A stretch of 64,000 nt of DNA from Brachycybe producta (Eukaryota > Arthropoda > Diplopoda > Playtdesmida > Andrognathidae), in the NCBI GenBank assembly GCA_036925085.1, contig JAUPFP010000008.1, positions 5,339,277 through 5,403,276 on the forward strand, given 5' to 3'. Below the pieces are notes generated by a model. It ran no database searches and had not been told where the DNA came from. It saw only the letters and a program-made list of their open reading frames with translations. Shown here one piece after another: positions 38,275 to 48,623 of the stretch. The position numbers and the translations under genes were made by a program. Each line of letters begins with the position of its first letter. Positions within the stretch are counted from its first letter, which is position 1.

Positions 38275-38819
38275 AATGAACTTACACAGATGGTCGGACT
38301 TAGCCGGCTAACTGTACAATTTTAACATAGTGACTAAAAATATTTTTACACTGAAAAAAAGAATCACATCCTGTTAATGAAGCACAAATATTTACATGTA
38401 TGTTTTCAAACATGGCAACTTCTTACCAAACTTTAACATGAAAACGCCATATTTGTTTCCCAATCGTACATCAGTTATTTGTGCTTCAATAATGTTACTA
38501 TATACACAGAACCAACATGTCTGAAATCTGTTATAAACTGCTCAAGTTTGGTATAGGGCTAATATAAAATTGTTGTCCTTTTTATAGAAATTTCATAGTT
38601 AACATATAATTATTATATTTCATTAGAAGTTAAAGAATCTATACATTAAAAAGGAAAAATACAACTATAAATTTTAGTTATCGGCTAATGATACCAACGA
38701 TAAATGATACTATTGTCAATTGGCTAAAACGCCTTTAGTTTAGTTCGATATGTATATCGATATATATAGCATCGATGTGTAATGATATAGGTGACGTCAT
38801 ATCATTAAAATCTACCAAA
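38275..38819. promoter_or_regulatory. shared divergent promoter region of MAIP1 and eIF3J
   Basis: 545 bp separate the two start codons. TATCGATA at 38755-38762 is identical to the DRE core-promoter motif bound by DREF in Drosophila. TGACGTCA at 38792-38799 is a perfect CRE/ATF octamer, 21 bases from the eIF3J ATG. No TATA box stands out. Motif identity is seen directly; use as promoter elements is inference. Confidence 0.6.
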
Positions 38820-40393
38820 ATGGCGGGCGTGTGGGGTGAGTATTGCAATAAAACACGTTTCGAAGCAGATGTAGGTAAAAATGTGTTTGAAACAATTGTT
38901 TTTCTTGTGTTTCACTAGACGAAGAAGAGTTCGAAGTGACTGTACCCGAACCGAAAGCCGTTTTAGCGACGTCTAAATGGGAAGGTGAAGATGAAGACGA
39001 TGACATAAAGGCAAGATGATCATAAGAGAAATAAGGCTTTGGGGTTGGAAGGGTGAATGGAGGAACCTCAAAGGCCCCTTTAAAATAGCCGCTGATTAAA
39101 AAAAACCGTTGCTCACTATGGACCGCGTGTGTTTCTTATTGTTCTGCTTTTGTAGGAAAGTTGGGAGGATTTTGATGAAGAAGGGAAAGGAAAAACGGCG
39201 TCTAAAAGGACCGAAGGTGAAAGTGGCTTCTTCTATCTATAATCTATAAAAAAAACTGATTAAGAATTACTGAAATTGATCGCTAACTTCGATTTTATCG
39301 TAGGTGATGTGACTAACGTGAAACGGAAACGCAACATCAAGGAAATAATCGCTCAAAAAGAAGAAAAACAACGTCAGGAGGCTGAAGAGAGAAGAAACAA
39401 AGTATTGGTTTTTATCTTAAAACACGATTCGTCTTACCAAGTCGTTTCGTTTCAATAGGAAGTGCCCAAAGTGGAATTGACGCCCGAAGAGCAGTTGGCT
39501 GAGAAACTTAGACAGCAAAAACTTCAGGAAGATTCCGATTTGGAGCTAGCGAAAGAAACGTTCGGTCTAACGAATAATGATAGTACGAAACATGGCATAG
39601 AATCAATGAACCCGACGACGAGGGAAGACTTTGACACATTTAGGAAAGCTTTAGTCGAAACTATTACAAAACACGAGGTTTTAAGATTCTTCTTTTGTTC
39701 TGTTCTTCTTGTCTCATTTTTTTTTGTATTTCTTACCATTTTCTAGAAGTCCTCCTTTTACGCTTCGTTCCTTGACGACTTGTTTAGAGAAATATGTTTA
39801 ACCAGTAAAGTTGTGGTTATTAAAATGAACGAAATGGGGTTCTGAAGTCTGTCATTTTCTTTTTTCAGGTGAAGCAGACGATGTTAAAAAATTAGGAAAC
39901 TCTCTTCATGTCTTAGCGAACGAAAAAGTGAAGGCAGCTAAAGTACGATTTTATATATTAAAAAAAGACCAGTTGAATTTACTAACTGGTTATTATCTGC
40001 ATTTCGGGAGCAACTCTAAAGAGAAATTGAATGTTAGAAACTAGAATGGTAGCCCAAATCACTTGTTATTATTTTCATGTTGATATCTTTCAAATGAAAC
40101 TTTTTATAGACAAATATTAAAAAAGATCGTCTTTTTACAGTTGTGTCAGTTTCAAAACTGACATAAAAAGCTAATTAATTTCATTCTTGAAAGACAGAAA
40201 ATAACCAAGAGTTTAAGGAGCATTTACACTTTAAAACCAACTTTATGATAATTATTCTTACGTGTGTATAAATCAGGCTGTCAAAGGAAAGAAGAAGGGA
40301 GGAAAAAGCAAGGCATCGCTCGTACTTGGAAGACCTGGAGATTACGAAGACAATGAAGATTACATCGGCAACGAATATGACGATTTTATGTAA
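38820..40393 (+). CDS. EIF3J: eukaryotic translation initiation factor 3 subunit J
   Basis: Eight exons: 38820-38835, 38919-39010, 39156-39216, 39304-39401, 39459-39677, 39747-39804, 39869-39942 and 40277-40393; 735 bp, 244 aa (human 258). eIF3J is a loosely held eIF3 subunit that binds the 40S decoding centre and assists recruitment and recycling. Visible landmarks: an acidic W-E-G-E-D-E-D-D-D block near residue 30, a basic charged helix (KRKRNIKEIIAQKEEKQ), LTPEEQLAEKLRQQKLQEDS, DLELAKETFGL, SMNPTTREDFDTF, YASFLDDLFREIC and an acidic end closing in YDDFM, the family C-terminus. Intron 2 uses a GC donor (AAG|GCAAGA); reading on would hit a stop two codons later. Intron 7 contains a P1 palindromic element. 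The start ATG has a strong AAAATGGCG context. Confidence 0.97.
39975..40258. mobile_element. family P1 palindromic element in eIF3J intron 7
   Basis: Left arm: AACTGGTTATTATCTGCATT, GTTAGAAACTAGAATGGTAG and TTCATGTTGATATCTTTCAA. The right end: CTTGAAAGACAGAAAATAAC, AAGGAGCATTTACACTTTAA and AACCAAC. The inner right arm is deleted. It fills most of the 334-bp intron. Confidence 0.75.
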
Positions 40394-40452
40394 CAGTGGC
40401 TCAAAATTAATCACCCTTATTTACACTTCAGTTTTCTTTTTCTTTATAACAA

Positions 40453-40458
40453 AATAAA
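40453..40458 (+). terminator. AATAAA polyadenylation signal of eIF3J
   Basis: Canonical hexamer 60 bases past the stop codon. Confidence 0.65.
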
Positions 40459-41461
40459 AGATGTTAATTGGTTGGGCGAAAAAACAACATCATCGGTTTT
40501 GATCAGAATTGTTGAATCGGTTGTTCATGTTTTAAAAAGAAATCATTTGTTGAATCGATTCAAAATATAAGTTAATATATTATGCAAAACAAACAACATT
40601 TTTCTTAAAAATGAAAAAAAAAGAATATTTTTTTGGAAAAGTTTGGGGTTTATACTTGTTACCATAATTCATCCTACTTGGATGGACCACGTGTAAAAAT
40701 ATTAAAAGATTTTTTGGAATTATATTGAAGTTATTTCTGGAACTATTTCAGGTATGACGACATTGAACCCAAGAGTGGTTGCAATATTCTACGGGTTTTT
40801 CATTTTATACCCTTTTGTATTATGCTAATTTGCGTGACCCATGTTAAAGGTCATTGAACTCAAAAAGGGTCCGTTTCTTAAACCTGATGCCGTTTTTTGG
40901 GAAAAATTGTTATTCTTCGGGTATTAAGGTATTTTCATGTTTTGAATTATCGTTTGCTTCTCACAGTACGTGCAATTCTGGAAGCACCATGCTCATTTAC
41001 ACAAACGCAATTCCTTGCGGAGTTGAAAAGCAACTAACACCGTATCACAGTATCCGGCGCAATCTATATGGAGGGTGGTATATACATTGAGGTAACTCAA
41101 CTCCATGTTAGTTTAACTCCAAAAGCCTCGCCTCGAGGTTCTCTTATTCCTTCTACTTCCTCTGAACTTCATTTCTCTGTATGAAGAGAACCTTGAATAC
41201 TTTACACATCACTTGCAACTGTGTGAAATCGTTGTATTGTGGTTAACTGAAAAAATTAGCTCTAAATAGAGGTAGCGCCATCCATTGATCACAATCTGCA
41301 ATCTTACACAAATGCAATATAGCAAGCCAGAGCTTTTAGTTGAGCTACTTCTGCGTATATAAATAATATATTTATGCGAAATATTTAGGTGAAAAGCTTT
41401 TTTTAAAATTTAGGCTTAAGAGTATTAATTGCATAAGTTTATTGACATACTTGCAAATTAG

Positions 41462-41991
41462 TATAACCTTAGACTATTACTTTACTGGACTGGCAACTCC
41501 CGAAATGTTGTGTTGGACAGTTTTGCATCGTCGTGACGTCGTTTTCGAAGTGGCGCCTCTAGCGGGACTATGGTATATGAACATGAATAGTAAAAGCGAA
41601 GTTTTGGATGAGTTCATTTTGTAGCTATGTAGGGTGTATTTTTTATATATTAGTATAAAAAGTATCGCCGATGAAGAACTACACAGGCATAGCCTCTTAT
41701 GGATACTTTCTATAGGAGGCTATGAGCCTATGACACAGGCAATTAGAAATCGGGAGACGAACAGAAGTTGGCTCCGCCCTTTTTATGATGAACGCAACTT
41801 CTAATTGGTTGGTTATGTACCTGACGTCACATCAATCAACGTCGAACCACACAAAAAAGACTTTTACACTCACGATTTTTTTAAAAATAATGCTACTAGA
41901 TGGAGCTGTGTCACTTTTGCCATGCATTTAACACTTTAACATTTAGAAGATAGGGAGTTGCCAGTCCAGTAAAGTAATAGTCTAAGGTATA
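41462..41991. mobile_element. 530-bp element with about 40-bp terminal inverted repeats
   Basis: The left end TATAACCTTAGACTATTACT, then TTACTGGACTGGCAACTCCC, returns inverted at 41952-41991 (GGGAGTTGCCAGTCCAGTAA, AGTAATAGTCTAAGGTATA) with about one mismatch. No transposase frame. A family F3 fragment (41736-41852) lies inside. TA at both ends is compatible with a TA target-site duplication but does not prove it. Confidence 0.85.
41736..41852. mobile_element. family F3 half-element, nested
   Basis: CAGGCAATTAGAAATCGGGA, TTGGCTCCGCCCTTTTTATG, CAACTTCTAATTGGTTGGTT and CTGACGTCACAT match the left arm and centre of the element at 7507-7710. The right arm is missing. It lies within the 530-bp inverted-repeat element. 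Confidence 0.75.
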
Positions 41992-42048
41992 ACAATGCAG
42001 TGCATTCTCAAATGTAAACACATTTTTAACAACTACATTAAAAGTCGA

Positions 42049-42500
42049 TTAAAGGCCGCCTTATACTTCATTCTTTTCTGTTCAGTTTCCATTCTGTTCT
42101 TTCCGTTGGGGGTCATATTCTTAAAAAAGCAGTTCAAATGTCCATTCCGTTGGCATAAAAGTTATTAACAGAAAGGATAGAACTTTTCAACTTTGCTGAA
42201 CTTTGGCGGGAAATCTGTTCATGGTAGCCAATCAGAATAACATAGGACGTCATAAGCCACACCTTATCCTGTTTATTGTCCACTTCCTATTATGGGAGGG
42301 GACCTATGATGCCAGTTTCTCTTATTTTATTAAATAATTATGTTGCCAGTTTCTCTATCCTATTTTCCCCTAAGATTTGCCCTATGTGTTCAGTTTAGTC
42401 ATTGATAGTATATGAGCTTTCCTTTGACATGAACTGAACGGACAGAACGGAAAGGAACAGAATGGAATAAAAAGAATGAAGTATAATTAGGCGGCCTTAA
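42049..42500. mobile_element. MITE-like element with GGCCGCC termini and TTAA ends
   Basis: Left AGGCCGCCTTATACTTCATT and CTTTTCTGTTCAGTTTCCAT; right GGAATAAAAAGAATGAAGTA, TAATTAGGCGGCC in inverted orientation. TTAA stands at 42049-42052 and 42497-42500, so a TTAA target-site duplication is plausible. The arms also share GTTCTTTCCGTT and AACGGAAAGGAAC. No coding frame. Confidence 0.8.
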
Positions 42501-45094
42501 CAGTCAGATGAAAACACGATCCAGCCATGGTCCATATAAATTGTTCCATAAAAACATGACCCGAGTCAGAACGCCAACTTATTAAATACACTGAATTTCA
42601 ATTTAAAATCTCTTAGTACAATATTGAACCACCTTGACTGTATAAGCATGAATCAACCTTAAAATTTGGTCTACAACATTCTCAGAAATATTTGTTTTTG
42701 CAACACTGAAAAATAATATGCTAAAAAATCCGGTGTAAAATCACCTGCAATCCTCCTCTGATTTTAAACAGACGACACAAAGAGGGCCCAACACACGAGA
42801 ACCTGTAAAATGAAAAAAACGTCAACTATTGTACGAGCAAAATAGATAAGACAAGATTTGCCGGCCTTAGTTTTAATGACAAAATCGTGGCGAAATGTGA
42901 AAACAATTGCTTTCCTTCAAGAATGGTTTGAAGAAAATGTGATTTTTTTTTGGGGTGGGGAGAGAAAGTGTGGGGGGAATGGGAGAAACAACGTTGAATA
43001 CAGACGTTTTTTGGCTAAAAAGTTAAAAACTAGCAGAGAAAAAAGAATAGCAATAAAAAAAATATTAAAAATGTCTGAACGTAAATTCAATATTTGTTTG
43101 GGACTATCAAGAACAAAGCCACCAAATGATACCACATATTATATAACTACAATTTTTTTTAAAAAAAAGGAAAAATAAACAATTGCACCCCAATATATAA
43201 TAAAATGCTTGTTTTGTCCAGTTAACAAATAATTACACTTTGTACAATTCAAATAATGATTTCCTCTCTCACTTCAATGATAAAACAATTTAGTCATTTT
43301 ATATAATATGGTCAAAAATTGTTTAAAACTTTTCATAAAAGTTTGATTTGTGTGTGAATACATTTTAGTTTTAAAGGACTTATGAACACTTTTGGGCTTT
43401 TTTTCTTTCTTCTTTTCAGTAAGAACTGAAATCATACAAAAACAAAAACCAAACCAACTTTTTAAAAAAAAACTACCACAATTTCAGGCAGTGACTAAAA
43501 TGGTTGTAAAACAAAAGCCTCACACAAGGAGCTGTTTTTATCCCTCTCCAAAAAATAAAGACTACAAAAAGTGGCATTAAAATGAAAAAATAAGCTTTTT
43601 TTAAAGACAAATTGGATTAAAAGCCACAATTAATCTTAAAATAAAAGTGAAACAAAATTTGTCAACAATAAAAATGTACATAATTTTCAAAAAAAAAAAG
43701 AAATGGGGTTCATATCAAGTGAGGGGGTAGGGGTAAATCGAGAAATGATGACGTAAAATGGGCCCCAATTGCTTTCTCTAGAAACGAGAAAATACCAATA
43801 TATATTTTTATGTATATATATTTTTTTCATTAACTATATTTATATATATATATTTATATACACTATATGCATAAACTCAATGGGGGACAAAAATCCAAAT
43901 TTACAACAAAATGTATTTTTTTTTTCTCTACCTCTTTTTTTCACTCTTAAAAAAATTCCCATTTTCAAAAATCTTTCCAAAAATAAAAAAAAAGCTTACA
44001 ACAAACAAAAAAATAAAATAAGTTGGAATTCAGCAACAGCCGTAGCAGCAGTAATAACAGCTCAGCGTAAAGTGGCAAGATTCCAGAGGAGGAGGAGGAG
44101 GATGATCACACAAACGGAACATCACAAATGTTCTATCATTTGTTCCGAGCGAGCGAAAAAAAAAGAGAAAAGAGCGAGAGAAAAAAAACCCCAACATATC
44201 CCATTTAAGTGTAAAGAAAACTAACATCTAAAATAATGTAAATTTTCAGAATCACACCCCCAAATACAGAGCACAGATGCTGTGCACTAAGCAATTTTTT
44301 TTGTTTAAAAAAAACCCCACGTATTACGTGCAAAAAAAGAACACAAAATGAATAATCATTGTATCGTTATGAAAGGAAAATAAGACCAAAAACAAAACAT
44401 TTTCTCTTCTTCAACAACTGAATTAAGCCCATAAGCAGACAGACTGTCTTTCGAGTTTCAAAGTCTTTTGAATCTTCAAAAGTCTTTCGAGTCCTCAAAA
44501 AAAAATACCCTCGAACATTTTGACATCCGTAAAAGCAAGGCGATCAGAGATGAGAAGAAAGAGAAAAATAATAAAGCAGTGGATAATAATAAATCCATCC
44601 ACACTAACTCATACATACATACATACAAACATACACACCTCAAATATTAAAAGCTCAACGAATAAAGTCTCGAAAACTAAATTTGTCTTTACAAGAAGTT
44701 CACTTCGGAAAGGAGAAAGAGATAGAAAGAGAAAAGAGATAAAATTTGACCAAATTTCGGCCAGTTCGTTAATAAGCATTAGAAATGATCAAACGGTATC
44801 CACGTCACAAGGAGGTAGTAATAGTAGCAGCAGCAGTAGCAGTAGTAGTAGTAGTAGTAGTAGTAGTGGCTGGTAGGTAGCAATGTTAAAAAGTGTTATA
44901 TTGTTTTCGAAGTTACAAGAGAAAAATTTATAAACGTTCTTTTCTTTTGATGGCGTTAGTGCAACAAAAAAAATATATATGCGTTAACGGATTAAAAAAA
45001 AATGGCTGACGTAAAAGCTACATAACCACACTCGCACAGGGAGAAAATGACCAACCATTGTCAAGACATTTTTACCCGAACACACGGCACCACT

Positions 45095-45100
45095 TTTATT
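45095..45100 (-). terminator. AATAAA polyadenylation signal candidate of the ZNF608/609 homologue
   Basis: TTTATT on the plus strand, about 242 bases past the stop codon. Genes of this family often have long 3' UTRs, so a more distal site may also be used. Confidence 0.3.
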
Positions 45101-45341
45101 ACGAGACAAAGTGTGTTAATTCATAATCTCTTCTTCTATCCATCACGTGTGTAGTAACAGATGACCGAATAATAATAAAAACCATCCGATTTGTCACTTT
45201 TGTTTCTATTATATACTCACTGTAAGAACAAACAAACAAAAAAAAACACCATCGACATGATTAGTTTCTTTTTCGTCCACCAGAAGTAGAACTCTTTGAT
45301 GACTTCCGTTTCGGACCGAGAAGTCCGACGGAAGGTGTTTG

Positions 45342-48300
45342 TCATTTGGTCGGAAATGGTTGCACGACCAGTGATGACGAAGAGGCGGCGGCTGCACTCG
45401 CAGCTTGTTGGCCAACAATCAGAGCTACAAATTAAAACATTCAAGAAAAAAAGAAAAGAGAAAACATAATTAGTAAATTAGAACGTCAAAAAAAATTAAT
45501 TAGAACATTTGTAGAGGGCAGAGGTAGACTGGCTTATCGGACAATTTTTTCGATTGAGTTGGCTTAGTTTGAAGGACGAAATTCATGATGAAACGCGAGA
45601 GAATGAATCGAATTCTTAATTATTTGTCTTTGAGGAAGGCAAAATGAAGAGAAACTTGTACGTGCTTTAGAAACTAGAATGGTAGCTTCAATGACAGACT
45701 TGTTCGTTATCTTATAAAAATAAGCTTTTTAAGTTAGTTTTAAGCGGCAGTCACACTAGGCTGGTTTACAAGCCGCTGGTTGCTGCTAACTATTAGCAGC
45801 AACAGCAAGCAGCAGCTGCTTTGGGTTCACACTTGTCCAGTCACTGCTGGTATTAACAGTGCAAGTCATCCAATCACCGTCTTGCAAAAACACAACCTCT
45901 AACCACAACCAACCCAAGCAGTGGAGTTTCAACTACCACTAGTGCCACTACTAGCAACAAAAAGTTCACACTAGATGGCAGCAGCAGGAAGGGAGTCACA
46001 TGACCAGCTGGTAGCTGCTAAAGTTGGACATGTCCAACTTCACCAGCTGCTGTTAAAATCACTAGCCCGCTGGAGAAAGCAGCTGCTGGTAGCAGTTCAG
46101 ACTATGCTGCTAGAGACCTACAACCAGCCAGCAGAAACCAGCCTAGTGTGACAGCGGCATAAAAGTGCCTTCACTTTAAGCAGCGGATAATATTTTCTTA
46201 TTTTGTGTTTTATCAACATGAAAATAATACTCTTAAATGCTTTGGGCGGACTACCAAACCTTCTAGTTTCTAGAATACTTTCTCTTAATTTTGCTCCAGA
46301 TAGTTTTTCTGTTGTTTCTTTGGGTAGTGCTAATGATCAAAAGACATATTTGAAAACAGCGACCGTAAAAGAAACTACACTTTAATGTTGGCTTCGTTTT
46401 GAACACAAAAAACCAACGAAAAACAGTTTTCCGTGTCTTCGATATAAGAGCCGTTTTTATTATGTTTCCTCTCTTGAATTCGGGTTTTATGGTTACAGAA
46501 ACTAACTGTTAAACGTCTCTCAAAATATGACTATTTTCTATTTCATTAGCAAAATTATTAAAAACTTTGAAAGTGTTTTAGAAACTAGAAACCGTAGCTC
46601 ATCAATCACTTCACAGCATTTTTATGTTGATATCCTTTCAAAATCATTTTATGTGAGTTTGAAAATGACCCAACTTTTTAAGTTTTTTTAATTTTTATCT
46701 ATAAAAGGTTTATTTTGAAAGATATCAACATGAAAGTATCCCTTAAGTGACTGAGCTACTCTTCTAGTTTCTAAAACACTTAAGTTTCTCTTTAGTGTTG
46801 CTACTGAACACACAGAAAAATCAGTTGATCCACAAAACCATCTTAACAGAAGTTTGCGGAGAGCGAGAAAAAAAAGTAGAAAAATATATTCGACTGCTTT
46901 GCAAACATTTTTTTTAAAACAAACGTTTGCGCGCTCGCTTGGCTTTTTCTCCGGGTTATTTCTTTCGAAAGGAGGGAGGGAGGTGAAAAGTCCACCAAAA
47001 TTGGACTTTGCATTAATTAATGAAAAATAAAACTACACACCTGTAGAAACACAGGGGTGTGTGTATGTGATGGCTCAGTGTCTGATCATCTGCTTACCTC
47101 CATACGGATCATATTGTCCAAGTATGGGGTAACCCACGCCCACGTGCGTATGATGATGCGTGTGAAGATGACGCTGAAGTGGTGGAGATCGACGATCGTG
47201 ACCTCCTACGACACCCAGCGGAGTTGGCTCCATTTTACCCATGGACACCGTGCTGTCGGTGATCTTCGTGGCACACATGGTAACAGACTGACTGCTCACA
47301 GCACCCGGAGACTTGATGGCGTGCTCCTGAAGTTCATGGATCTTGTGAGAGCTATAGTACTGCGAGGCGTGATGCTGCAATAAGTCCAACGCCTTCGTCT
47401 GATGTAATTTTGGAGACATGTCCGCCTGCGGATCTGCAGCTGGCTGCGGTACATGATAACGCATCTGCGGAAGATACGACCCCGGATAGTGGCCGGCAGC
47501 CGCCATCAGCATCGGGTTCATTCCACGATACACAGAATGTGTAGGATCGAATGCAATTGGTCCATAATGAGGAGACTGCATGTATGCGGGATGCATGTAA
47601 GCATACGATGAGGAAGGAGGTGGCGGTCCCTGCGTTTCCATCGTGGGCTTCTGTCCTTCTTGAACTTTTAACCTTTGTTGTTCTGCATCCTTCTTGTCCT
47701 TCAGGCTGTCGGAACAACTTAGGTCACTGCCCTTGCCATCGTTCTCTTTCTTGAGTCCGCTCAAGCTTAGATCTTTACTGCCCTGGCTGCTACTCTCCTT
47801 CGAACCACCGATCACAGACGTTTTTGGACTAGATGTTGTCCTGGAGGACGAAGAGGCATGAGACGTCGGCGGAAAGGTGTTCAAAGGTTTCGGCGACTCT
47901 TTCGACGAGGAGTGACTTTTGGAATCCGAGTGCCTCGGGCCACTTAACACGTCATCCTTTTTTGGCATGTCGTCTACTGCACCTTTCGGATGGTCCATCT
48001 TCTCTTGAAAAAGCAAATAACGCATCAGTTCTTCGTGCCTCGAATTGGAATATGCCATCGATGGATCGTAGCGCTCGTAGTTTGATTTTTTCTCCATCTG
48101 CGTTTTCAGTTCAATGTTCTCTTTCAGAATCTGATGATTCTCGTTCTGCTTCTCCTTTAGACTAGCGCTAAGAGCTTCCACCTTGCTACCAGGTGGCGCA
48201 TGACCCGAAGACCCAGGCGAAGAGGACGATGAAGTGGCCGAAGACATGAGCGAAGAACAGTGACTCTGTTGTTGCTGCTGCTGAGGCAACCTTTGCGAAT

Positions 48301-48560
48301 GATGCATTCCATGACTTCGTTCCTTCGAACTGGACATGGACATCGACTGAGCAATAGAAGCCTGTTTGCTCAAATCTGACGCACTTCCCGACATTTTGTC
48401 AAAGTCTTTGTTTCCATCACCACCTTTCATCGTCTTTTCTTTGCTAGACGACTCCTTGTGCCGTTCACTTTGTCCCTTGTAGGGAATGTCCATCCTATCC
48501 TTGTCATCAGCTGCATACTGATGATGATGGTGGTGATGCTGTTGTTGTTGCTGCTGCTGC

Positions 48561-48623
<63 letters not shown>

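Larger units (their letters stand above)
40394..45341. other. intergenic stretch between convergent eIF3J and the scribbler homologue
   Basis: No supported gene. It holds two inverted-repeat elements (one nested) and long A/T-rich low-complexity sequence at 43-45 kb with purine-rich spurious frames. Its right part should include the 3' UTR of the ZNF608/609 homologue, where (AGT)n at 44.82-44.87 kb lies. Confidence 0.5.

Noticed and set aside
43769..44876. Plus-strand Lys-rich frames near 44 kb
   Set aside because: Low-complexity A-rich DNA and an (AGT)n tract; likely the 3' flank of the convergent ZNF608/609 homologue.
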